Shown piece by piece: positions 38,276-49,422 of a DNA stretch of 64,000 nucleotides (position 1 is its first letter; each line of letters begins with the position of its first letter). The stretch is from Hetaerina americana (taxonomy: Eukaryota > Arthropoda > Insecta > Odonata > Calopterygidae), in assembly GCA_022747635.1 (NCBI GenBank), contig JAKTNV010000024.1, forward strand, positions 6,543,803-6,607,802. Direction: 5' to 3'. Below the pieces are notes generated by a model. That model was not told the DNA's origin. It made no database searches and saw nothing but the letters and a program-made list of their open reading frames with translations. Both the position numbers and the translations under genes were made by a program.

Positions 38276-39770
38276 CGGGAATATTATATATCACTTCATT
38301 CTATTATCTACATAAGGTGGATGCGTTCAAGGTTAACAAAAATGTGCATTCAAATTTCGCTTTGTGGTAGAAACAATGGCTGTCCAGTATTAGAAACATG
38401 AAAGGTTTAGGACAGGGCGGCAGGTTTTGTAATTCCAACGTTTCATCAACCCGCTAACACACGAAAAGATCTTTTTTAAAGCAAAAAAATATTTTCCGAT
38501 GTATTGTGAAAAAATAGTATAATTCCTCTTCAAAACTTGATCTATCCGCGATAAAGTTCATGGTATAAAACACAGTTTATGAAACAATGGCTTACTTGAT
38601 AATCTTGGGTAGCAACTTTTAAGTACAAAATTACTATCCATAGATTTTCAAAAGGAAAGAAATTGGTTTACTTAAATTACTCACTCATTTGTTGGTCAAA
38701 CATATTACTCCATAATTATAGGGTTTTTTTAAATAGTCCAAAGGCTGATTTTAGTTTTAAAAAATAATTTTTCCAATCTCAAATTTTGAAAATTAAAAGA
38801 GTTTTCATTCATTCCATTCAGTCTACCCAAACTACTCTATTAAATGCTTTCTTAAAATCCATGAAACAAGTTTATCATGATTATACCTTATGTTCCTTTC
38901 AATTTGTGAAATTATTTTTGTTATGGCATGCATTTGCCCCTCCATCCTTTTATTGATGGTCCTGAGTACCACTCCATCAAGACATAAAATCAAACCTAAT
39001 GCTGTTTAGTCCTCACGTATGGCTGCCTTTCCCATTTTTGGAATAGGAACTCACTCTGATTTCATGAAATTTCTCTTTCATAAATGCTACCCAATAACAT
39101 ATAAAAGATCTTCCATCCGCTCTATCTTAAACCTCTAAGTAGTTCTGTGGGAATGTTTCCTATCCCATGGTCTCAATTGGTTTTAATTCCCTAATGAACT
39201 TCCTATCTCACCATCAAGTATGCCTCAGACAATGCTATCCCTATCTACATTGTATTCTATTTCTAGACCTAAATTTGCTAACTGAATCAGCTTACCATAT
39301 TGCTCTTCTCCATATTCTCTTGAATCTTTTACGGTTCAATTAATATTTTCCTGATTCATCTTTGATTGTTTGCACTAACTTTCCCTTCTTACTTTCTAAA
39401 CCATACTTCCACCTTCATGTATAGTGCACCATTGCCCAATATGAATTTCAAAGATGCCTTTCTCTCTAGGGTATTTAATCTCAAATGAAATTCATGAGTC
39501 ATTCTCATTTTTAATAAATCAAGGAAAGAAACAATTTTTTAATACCATGCTGAAAAAAATCACAAATGCACACTATTTCGTCTAGAACCTTAGGCTCTCA
39601 ATTATTCCCCTTTAACCCAAACTTATTCAAGTCAGCACTAGTTAATGTATAGAGCTAGGAATAATACTGTGAAAGAATAGTAATGCACAAAAAAATTCAC
39701 AGACCGTAATGACTGATACATTACGGTCACATCCAAGAGTTTGCACCTCACTGAGTTATCATCCAGTCTG

Positions 39771-40150
39771 ATGAGTGATATAGTTTTTGTCCCTAAGAAA
39801 ATGATAAATAGATCTAGTACATCTTATAGATAACTAAACTAAGGTATTTACTGCCAATTGTACCACACAACGACAAACAACTGGGAGTATGACGAATCCC
39901 CAAACACTCAATCGGCAGAATCTTTTTATCCCACCATTCTTCAATGGAATAAAATTATTTCCCTATTAGCTATAAACTCATCACGAAAAACGCTGAACTT
40001 CCAATATCCTCAAGGCGAAAAGGACCTAAATAAACCCGGAGATTTCCCTTCAACCAACTTTTTCCATTTCAAGATCTTCTCAGCAGCATAAAGGCCCTAA
40101 TGGTGCAAATGACCTCAGCTGTCGATCGTCTCCCATGAAAACTACTACCA
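39771..40150. repeat. dispersed repeat, copy outside the block, joined to a family B tail
   Basis: 39771-40095 aligns with 37617-37950. At about half of the positions where the block copy has CG, this copy has TG, CA or TA. Directly after it, 40092-40150 carries a piece of the SINE family B tail (GTGCAAATGACCTCAGCTGT). Confidence 0.75.
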
Positions 40151-40847
40151 GGAGACATATCACAGTAAAATGGGTTTTAGGGAGAGTGGGTGTCCCCATT
40201 AATGCACTTAATTTTAAGAAGTAAAGTTGGTGTTCCAGAAAGAGAGAGAGGGCGCAACACATCCACCTCCATAACTCCCTATTCTGAAAAAGATCGATTG
40301 AGATTAAGGTGGTCTTGTTTCAGGAAAGTAGGTTGTAGGGCAGGGCAAAGGGATGACAATTGTTATTTTACAACATACTGCTATATGAAAAAAGCCATGT
40401 ATATTATTGATAAGATGAAATGATAGACAAAATGCCTTATGGATATGATCAAATGATGGACAAAATGCCTTACTTAGACCACCTGAGTTGTCTCACAACC
40501 TTTTTTTCTAAAAATCTCCCTCCCCCAATGACTTCTAGAGAGGTATAATATTCAATAGAGCTATAATATTGAATGTGCTGTAGTGCTCCTTTATTCATAA
40601 GTGGTGGAAAAGAGATGCAAACGCATTGACCTTCACTTAATGCATCCACATTTCGCTCTGGAGTTATGAAGGTTCATTAAACTGATTGAAGCTTCTTTTT
40701 GCAAAACTTATTTTTTGCCTACAAAGTCAATACCATAGCTATTACTTTTATTATTATATTCATAGTACATTATAATTCTGAAGTGGATGTGGTGCAGAAG
40801 GGCATTTATGAAACAATTTCTAAATGTAAAATAAGTTGAACATACCT

Positions 40848-40938
40848 AAGAAGGTGCTGGTGATTCTGAGGTTTGGACCCCATTTGCATTTGGCATCACA
40901 TTTTCCTGTTCCTCCACAGTCTTTTTCATTGCTCCACT
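40848..40938 (-). other. possible terminal exon of an unknown minus-strand gene
   Basis: On the minus strand an acceptor (CAATTTCAG) is followed by an open frame of 30 codons. It includes SGAMKKTVEEQENVMP and ends QTSESPAPS then stop, a polar composition typical of a disordered C-terminus. AATAAA on the minus strand lies about 100 bases further on (TTTATT near 40746). An alternative frame runs into a GTATGT donor, so an internal exon is also possible. No protein family is recognised and no upstream exon was found. Confidence 0.25.
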
Positions 40939-42109
40939 GAAATTGAAAAATTACTGTTAATTTACTGTTAAAAACACAATAAAACAGTAAAATGGTTTCA
41001 AAAGTTTAACCTAAATAACTGATCAACAAGGGGAATTATATATCTACATCTTAAGTATAATATTATTCAAAATACAAACAAGCAATTACATATCCATTCA
41101 AATTAACACATTTTATGGAGTGGTGAGCTTCATAAGAAGAAAATTTGCAGTTTTAAACATGTAACAGAGTAATTTACTCCAAAATGATTGAAGATATTAC
41201 AAACAACATTAACTTTCATGATGCTAGTAATTTGATAGTTGCGGCACAGATAACTCAAATTCCCATTCCTACTTAATTATTTCATTTTACTTGATGACTT
41301 CTCTCTTCTTCTAACAACTTCATACAGCATTTTTTATATGATCTATCTTTTGAATGATTGAAAACTACAAAAATTATGTCTATTCTGGAAATTGAAAGCC
41401 TTCTTCATAAATAATTATGGTATTGAACAAGCTTTACTGGAGGGGACGGTAATTAAAGTAAGCATTCTCTTAAACCCAATGCAATTAAGTCTGTTGATAG
41501 TAGTAATGTAAAGTTGAAGAGTTGTTGCTGCATAACATACATGTGTATATATATTTGACATCATAATTAAACATTAAGAAAATGAAGGATTAATGAGTAC
41601 ATTTTTTTAAATAATTCCAGGCTAATTATGCAGCCTTATTCCAAGTTAACAAGCTACTTGTGGGCGCCATATGAAATTCAAGGTGAGCTTGTTAAAATTG
41701 AAAATACAAGTACACATTATCCATAAATGAGCGACTTCTACTCTCTAATAACTGGGGTTCTCAACTTTGGGTTTCTGAACCCCTTAGCACAGATCTAAAC
41801 GGCTTAGAGCACTAGTAGTAAATGAGGTTCTATAATCAAGGTCTCTAATCTATATAAATATTCCTTCGCCCTAGGAATATAAAGTATGAGTGGCTAAGGT
41901 AGAGCATTGATAATTATATGGTGCATTAAGGCTTGGCCAGGTGGTTCCTGTCCCTCGGTACCAGGTGGATAAATTTGTTCCCTCTGAACTTGTGGGCAAT
42001 TATGGCCGAGGGCCCCTAACTCAAGGATAAGGGAAAACTAATTTTAGAAGAAACTTAACAAAACATTTGTAATCAACTGCCATAGTGCATAAAATGGGAT
42101 TGCTCAATT

Positions 42110-42660
42110 AAATATCAACGTATAGGCACCCATCTTGCACACAGCTTTCTCATGTCCAAATATTCAATTAATATGCCATGTCCCGCACTCTTTGAAATGC
42201 CTACTATGTCTGCTAGTTGGTGCATATTTAGTTGATGATCATCCAGTATCACTTCATGGATTTTCTTCACCGTTTCTTGAGTTGTCTCCTAATTTGGTCA
42301 ACCAAAGCGACACTCATCTTGAAAGCTCATACAGCCTCGTTTGAACTCTGCTAACCAATATGTTACTGTTGTAAATGAAGGAGCAGACTCACCCAGAGTA
42401 GAATCCAGTTCAGCTTTTATATTGGTTAGGCTGAAGCCTTTCATATAAAATTATTGAACCACATAAAGATGACCAATTTTTTCCTTTTTCACAAATTCAC
42501 TGAAAACGTTCACTATTGATAGCTACCAAACAAATACTAAACAACGGCATCTTCAAACTTGAAACTATGCTTTATAGCCTGCGTACTTTATTATAGTGAT
42601 GTTTTTCAAACAACTACCGCCATCTTTAGGTCAGGCTGGGTTCTTCTGGGCCTTTCCATG
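42110..42660 (-). pseudogene. mariner N-terminal relic
   Basis: Minus-strand frames read IKAELDSTLGESAPSFTTV then YWLAEFKRGCMS, and further on DIVGISKSA and MRKLCARWVP. These are the helix-turn-helix DNA-binding domains of a mariner transposase. Stops interrupt the frame and the catalytic half is absent. The 5' end near 42600-42660 should contain one terminal repeat, but its partner was not seen. It lies just upstream of the PEP mutase exons. Confidence 0.7.
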
Positions 42661-42821
42661 TACCATGCAGGCCCTTGATAAAGTGATTTAATCACTTCAG
42701 TTTAAATATCAGTTTTATTGCTGACTATATTACAGTGATGTTTCCAAATTTCAAAAGCACGAAAAATATTCTCATATTAATGGATAATATTAAATTACTT
42801 TTTTTTAAATTACATATTCAG

Positions 42822-45800
42822 GAAAAGCCAAGTCATTCTGTGCAGCTGCACTCCATTGGAGTAAAAAAACAAACAATAATTGCAAGGAAACAATAATTAA
42901 TGCAAGAAATGCACATTCAAATAGCAAAAATCATTGCAGCAAAGAAACTGGAAATCTTCGAAAAACAACCATTCTAAAAACCATGCTAAAGGAAAGGAAT
43001 TCCTTGTCTTTTTTGATGGAAGCCCATTCAGGACTCAGTGCACGGATTGTGGAGGAAGCAGGTATTTATCAATATTATGGCCATTAAAAATCAAAGACAA
43101 AATTTGCAAACATAATTGCTGACTATAGCAAAATTAAATTTGAAGTAAATACGCTGGCAGCTAGAAACCAAAACGATTAACCCAAAGACTGCAAGTTCAA
43201 ATCTAGATTAAATTTTGCTCTTTTCATTTAGGGGTAAGATCCTGGCAAACATCGCAGTACAATCCTTACTAATGCTAACCCAAAATTTAATGATTCAGAA
43301 CCAACATAAACAAATGAAAATAATGTTTTCCCATGAAAATTTGCTTAAGTCTCCTTATACAGATGGTTTAACGGGAGAAGAATCAAAGAGATAAAACTAA
43401 CATTTGTGCAACAAATTAACTCACAGCAGAAAATTTGGTTCATGATGAATTTTCCAATTTAATGCACAAAAAACTACTTTTACCCTATCTTTACATGAAG
43501 AGACTCTAGTAGAACTCCCAATAGGTAAAAATAAATGCAGGAGATATTTATTTCTCAATCATATAAAAGTATCAATGAAAATAAAAAATTTCAGCAACTA
43601 AAATCCACTTTTTTTATTTAAATAGAACATAAACGCACTTAGTAATTGAATACAAAGTAATACGATGGAAATATGTGAGTTTTCTCACTTATGTAAGTTT
43701 TTGAATTAAACCCATTGGATAATTATCGATACTAACATTACATTTACTTTGAACTAGCAGTGTGCAATGTTGGCTAATTTTCATTATTTATTTCATCTTA
43801 GTTTTGCTGTCTTTAAAATTAAATTCAAATTGGATTTGCTAACTACTCGAATTAATCAATGACCATTCAAGGTTTCCATGGGATATGGGCTAGTGGTTTA
43901 AGCATCTCAGCTCAACTTGGTGTGAGAGACAGCAATGAAGCCTCATGGACTCAGGTAAGACTGAAAGGAGCTATTCGATTTCTCTTGCATGATCAAAAAG
44001 GAAAATGCTTGATTGCTGTTTTCAGGAACAAAACCTCTTGGGTCCAAAGATTTCTCATAAATTACAAATATGCAAGTATTATTGCAAATACTTTAGGTTC
44101 TGGAGGTGGCTGAGTTCATGGCTGATGCGTCCACCATCCCTATTCTCCTTGATGCTGATACAGGGTATGGAAACTTCAACAATGCTAGAAGGCTTGTACG
44201 AAAGTTAGAAGACCGTGGTATAGCAGGTGAGCTAAAGTTAATGGAAAAGTAGTTCCAGGTGACATAGAATTGCACTCAATGATCCTATGAATAGGTGGCT
44301 AACATTAATAATACCATTACCACAATAAGGGTGCTGCATCGAAGACAAATGCTTCCCAAAAACTAACTCCCTCCTTGATGGCAGAAAGCAACCTCTGGCA
44401 AATATGGAAGAATTTGCCATGAAAATCAAGGTAAAAATTTATTGGTCCTATCTCATTCAATCAAGCAGATACCTAAATTTGTATTACCTTAACTAATACT
44501 CCTTGTCTTAGTGCATCTTATTTAAGCATGAAAAGAACAAGGGCAAAGCAAATCTATCATATCCTCCTTATCACGTCAAATCAAAAGCATTCCATTACAT
44601 GCTGGGTTAAAAAAAGTAGTTTTTATTACATTCCAAACATTGGGAATCAGATAAGTAATTGGTGTATCCCACATTTTAATTCAATGCCATGGAATTCTTT
44701 TGTCATTAAGGCCTGCAAAGATTATCAGAGAGATGATGAGTTCTGCATTGTGGCAAGACTTGAAGCTTTCATAGCTGGCAGAGGATTAGAAGAGGCTCTG
44801 CTAAGAGCAGAAGCTTATTATAAAGCTGGTGCAGATGCAATACTTGTGCATAGCAAGCAAACAAATTCATCAGAAATTGAAGCTTTCATGAAGGAATGGG
44901 GAGAAAAGGTGAGTTTTACACAAGGTCTAGCCTATGTTTATGCTGCTTTCATCAAATAAGTTGGATTTATCCATGCCCAACCATCAGTTTACAGGATTGA
45001 GTCTGAATACCTGATTTTAACATTATTAACACCAGGTAGATATCCCAACCAGAACATAGCACATGATGCAAGCAGATGCTTGTGGATCTGAAACCAGCAA
45101 TGTACAAAGAATTTCATTGAACTTTAAACACCATATCAAGGCAATGCTAACTCTGCCCATTGGCTAAACTGATTACATTCCAGGAAGATGCCATGATTTT
45201 TAAACATAGCTAGTCCATGAACCTTTCCTCCCTCTAAATGGAAATCTAAACATTTCCAAAGTAGACAGCCTTTGCAGCACTTCTCATTATTATTGTTTTT
45301 GACCATTCAGCCATTCTCCGCGATACTATGAATAACTAAAACTGATTGATTAAAACTCTTTTCTGACAGGGTCCAGTGATCATTGTACCAACTAAATACT
45401 ACACCACACCAACAAGTCTTTTTCGAGAAATTGGAATCTCAGCAGTAATATGGGCAAACCATAACCTTCGAGCATCAGTCACGGCAATGCAGAAAACTAG
45501 CAAAATAATTGCAAAAGAACAAAATTTGACCAGCATTGAAAAAGGGGTGAGTGAATTTAAATTTCTATTACACACAGCCTGCTTGAAAAACCTGCACATG
45601 CAATCATCATATTATGTTATCAAGTTGTAAAAAGACTAGGTAATTTACTCCGTATAATTATGCCTTTTTAATCCATCACTGATTATCTGGGCAAGAAAAT
45701 GGCAAAACTCTTACCACATAGAAGTTTGCTGCATCATGCCTGCTAAAGGGACTTAAATGTCATATTTTAATCCCTGAATAGTGATTATTTCCCCTTACAA

Positions 45801-46464
45801 AATGGAATTCCACAGAGATCATGTGCCACATCCTCCCCTTCCACCTCAGTCTTCAACAACCTACCAGTAATCAAAATGCTCTACAACCGACTTTCCTGCT
45901 GCCTCCTCCATGTTTGTCCCTCTCACAACATAACAGCCCCCCCTCTCCTCACCCATTATGCCCAAGGCTTCCTCATTTATTTTCCTTTCTGCCCATTTGA
46001 ACTTTTCCACACATTACAATTTTAACGGGTGATACATAAAGGTACCATCCCTTCCTTTGAAACCATAGGAGGTGGAAGGAAAGTAATTACAGCACCTACC
46101 CTGAATGTGATAATGCCTTGTGCCATAGGGCTTAGCATTAAGTGGACTCTATCCTCACTTATTAGAACAACTTTTGGGTTGTCTACTGCAAATCGTTTTT
46201 TCTAAATTTGTAAACACACATGCATTCAGTATGAATTCTCTCTCTTTGTTGTCTCTTATTTATGCATATCAGAAATTAAATTAAGAAAGGAGAGTTCTAC
46301 AGAATACAGAGGAAAGACCAATTGGATGTCAACTAAACGTTATGACTCAAGTTTTAATGCCAACTGACTTTTTCCTACAGGTATCAAGCGTACAGGAAAT
46401 ATTTCGACTTCAACGGGATGATGAACTTAAAGAAGCTGAAGGAAGATATTTACCTAAACTTTAA
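42822..46464 (+). CDS. PEPM: phosphoenolpyruvate mutase; start exon not found
   Basis: Converts phosphoenolpyruvate to phosphonopyruvate, making the C-P bond that begins phosphonate biosynthesis (TIM-barrel, isocitrate-lyase superfamily). Exons: 42822-43061, 43872-43954, 44097-44226, 44330-44430, 44711-44908, 45370-45546, 46381-46464; all GT-AG, phases agree, 336 residues seen. Motifs, with the Mytilus enzyme as guide: [38 protein letters not shown] (Asp58), [11 protein letters not shown] (Asp85, Asp87), [11 protein letters not shown] (Glu114 and the mutase loop Lys120, Asn122), VARLEAF (Arg159), ILVHSK (His190). The EDKxxPKxNS loop separates mutases from lyases of the superfamily. The first exon listed has no Met and adds about 45 Lys/Asn/Ser-rich residues before the core, so the start is further upstream and a targeting sequence is possible. 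AATAAA at 46485-46490. Confidence 0.95.
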
Positions 46465-46490
46465 TGTCAAAGCCTTTCCTCGCAAATAAA

Positions 46491-49422
46491 ATTTATTTGC
46501 ACCGCAACGATTAATGTGTCCACTTGAAAGAAATGTTAAAAATTTCCCAAGCAGATATTAATAATGTTTATTCAGCAACCTAATAAATAAATAAGAATAC
46601 TGGCATATGCTTCATGCGGAACTGTAAACAATACTGTACTGGTGCTTAAGTTCAAACAACATGAGGATGCAACACTGCATGTACCCAATTACTGCACACA
46701 AAATTGTAGCAATATGCTCAAATGAAAATCAATTTCATGATTTCTTTCTTGGTCAAGTTTTCAATATTTCCACACTCAAGCTATGTTTTGGAAAGAATGA
46801 AAAATAAATCGATGAAATTAATCATAAATTTCTTACAAAGCTTACTCTATTCATCTGACTCCATTTTTTGAAAATACAAACAAGACAAAGAATAGTATAA
46901 TCAGCAGTGTGACAATGCATAAAATACCCTCTCATTACAGCATATGTACATAGACAAAATTTGGTCATAAAACTGAATGATAATATACAGAGACCTAGAT
47001 TGATCGCATTTGGATTTGGTGCCATACAATTACCTAAATAAATACATGGTACCGGAACGGACAAAGGGAAAAATACTGCACAGTTTTCATATTCCATGAA
47101 AATTAAAATTTTCTACATGATTTTACCTTTTACTGTGTTCCCAAGTGGGTGACACATTTCTGAGTATGTTCAAGAAATTTATGTATGGAAAGAGAGAAAG
47201 CCGAAATACAGAAAGAACTACACTGATTAGAGACAGAAAACTAAAGTCATGTAACAGATGTCTTAATAAGCAAAACTCTAAAATAAGAGGACAGACTGAT
47301 AAATAAAATATTTGCAAACAGAGTTATAAACGAATCCAGGGATCCACAACGGTATGATGCCTACATTTTTTTTATACTGTCTTCATATTTATCATTGCAT
47401 ATTTTTCTGGTATGCTTAACTTAAAAATGTTAATATTTTATAGGCCCCATTATTTTGCATTGGATTCTTTAAACAGTAACAGAGAAATAGAAGTGTCTAA
47501 GAGAAAACTTGGGAAGATACGATAATGTGCCACTGATTTACATCTGTAACTATGCATAGATTTAAAAACATGAATAAACCGGCACAAAGCATTTATAAAT
47601 ATTCTCTTGTGTGAGGCCAAAGTCAACACAATGGTTAGTACATAAGAATGGCCAAAAGATAGTCACTTCTATAGACAGCAACTGTAGCTAGATTGTTTGA
47701 TATGCCAACAGCAAAAGCTAACATTAAAAAATATATGTCCCAAATACCTCACATATCCGCGGGTTATGATATAATAGTACATAATTTAATACATTCAAAT
47801 TCATGAGCTTTTGACTGCAATCAGGTGAAGGTGGAGTAGACCAGATTGATCATTAAGATAGGTACAACATCACAAACACTTACAGAGTTTTAAAAGTGGC
47901 AAAACCCACTTCTTTTAGCAAGAGAACTGTTGGAATGTAACCACTCGAGTGAATTTATACTCAAAATGTTCCATATGTTCCCAAGAGACATGGTTTAAAA
48001 GCAGACACAGGAGAATAACTGGAATAATGACAGATTAATGTCAACCTCTGCAATGAACAATTATTTATCGATCCATTCCTTCTAGCCCGACTATTCTTTC
48101 GGAAAACAATCCTTCATGAAATAAGGTAAAACGTTACTTTCCTCCCACTACTACTTCCTACGGACCTTGTAACCAAACCATCTTTACACCCATTTATGAC
48201 CTGTTGCTGTCAAGGCTACTTCCTCTTCCAATTCTAACCTGCATTTCCCCCTTTCACTGATATCAATTCCTTGTGTCCAAGCATTTATGTCCATTCTGTC
48301 TTACCTTAACTTGCCTACAGCAATTACGCTTCCACCAGCAATTTGTGCATATACTAGCAATACCACTTCCCACACCTAGGCCTTCTACATGATACAAGGG
48401 CTGTAATTTAGTTTTATAGCCTTGACAACAAAGTCTGATGTTTCCTTCTGAAAGTTTGACTCTTTTGACGCTAACTTTCTTCAGAACATTTTCCGGCTTG
48501 ATCATAACTTTCATACTTAACACTTTCATGAAGTGGAGTCCGAAACAGTTTACTTTCAATTTTTTATTCAAATGATCACATTTGCTGCTTTTTAATGAGG
48601 CCATTTTCTTACCTTCTTTAAGATTATAACCTCAGCTGCAAATTTTCAACAAGTCCCGGCTCTTGAATTCTGTCAGATTCCTTTTTGTAAGGTGCAATAC
48701 AGATACATTACCAGTGCTGCGAAATTCTTGCTGTCACAATGAATTTTACAGAAGTCAACCTAAGATTCAGCTTTGAATCACTCATTGTCAGTACACTAAC
48801 AAAACGTGGAGGGTCATTGACACATTCATTCCTGTTATATCTCCAAAGTTGAGCAATATTGGAGCCGGATGGAGGTTGAATGGGTGACCCCCATGCTTTT
48901 ACTGTGGTCTTCTTGTTCCATGATAGCATGCAGGTTTTAGCATGGGTGAGTACAATGGATTAAGGGTCCTAAGGCTCCTATCAAAGGTCCCCCAAGCCAA
49001 AAATCATTAATACCAACAAAAAAACCCAAAGGTAAAAAAATACCTTTTATAATTCCTTGGCCAATACTTTGGCCTGCAATTTAATCAATAAAATGCAGCA
49101 CTTTATGCAACCACGTGATGTTTTTTAACATAACCCTTTCCTATTTTCAACAGAATATATATCACAAACATCACAGATAGACCTTTCCTATTGAATTATG
49201 TTAACTAGTAGGAAAGGGCAATCATTAGTTTATAGGGGCAACCAAAAGGCTACCTATGCAGGTCACAATGCATACTATAATATGGCCATCAACTACATTA
49301 CTTACTAACTTATTTAATTCTCTAAACAAAGTAGAGAAGTTTGCGCTTCCAGCTATTTTAATGTTAACATACTATGATGCATAAATGACAGATTTTCCCG
49401 TGAAAATACAGAGAAATAAATA
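46491..49422. other. intergenic between PEPM and PBK
   Basis: CpG-poor AT-rich spacer holding the unassigned minus-strand open frames listed separately. Nothing else recognised. Confidence 0.5.
48263..48604 (-). other. unassigned 113-codon open frame
   Basis: The longest unexplained open frame in this part of the window. It is Lys-rich with several Cys, for example VKRVKLSEGNIRLCCQGYKT, and a Cys-rich end (CTNCWWKRNCC). A second polar frame of 73 codons lies just upstream at 48708-48929 (KAWGSPIQPPSGSNIAQLW). Both read more like protein than random AT-rich DNA, yet I recognise no domain and see no convincing splice sites joining them. It may be an old transposon-derived gene or a lineage-specific one. 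Confidence 0.25.

Larger units (their letters stand above)
17521..38560. other. CpG-rich compositional block
   Basis: Hand counts of CG in 360-base samples give 16 at 18001-18360, 11 at 25201-25560 and 19 at 38101-38460 inside the block. Outside they give 2 at 1-360, 1 at 38701-39060 and 4 at 46501-46860. Both edges are abrupt on the scale of a few hundred bases. The block contains the syntaxin gene and most of the older transposon debris. It may be a domain kept free of germline methylation, a large insertion or rearrangement, or an assembly join; composition alone cannot tell. Confidence 0.7.

Noticed and set aside
42822..46464. Bacterial contamination as the source of the PEP mutase
   Set aside because: Six introns with consistent phases, a eukaryotic polyadenylation signal, and flanking animal genes on the same contig.
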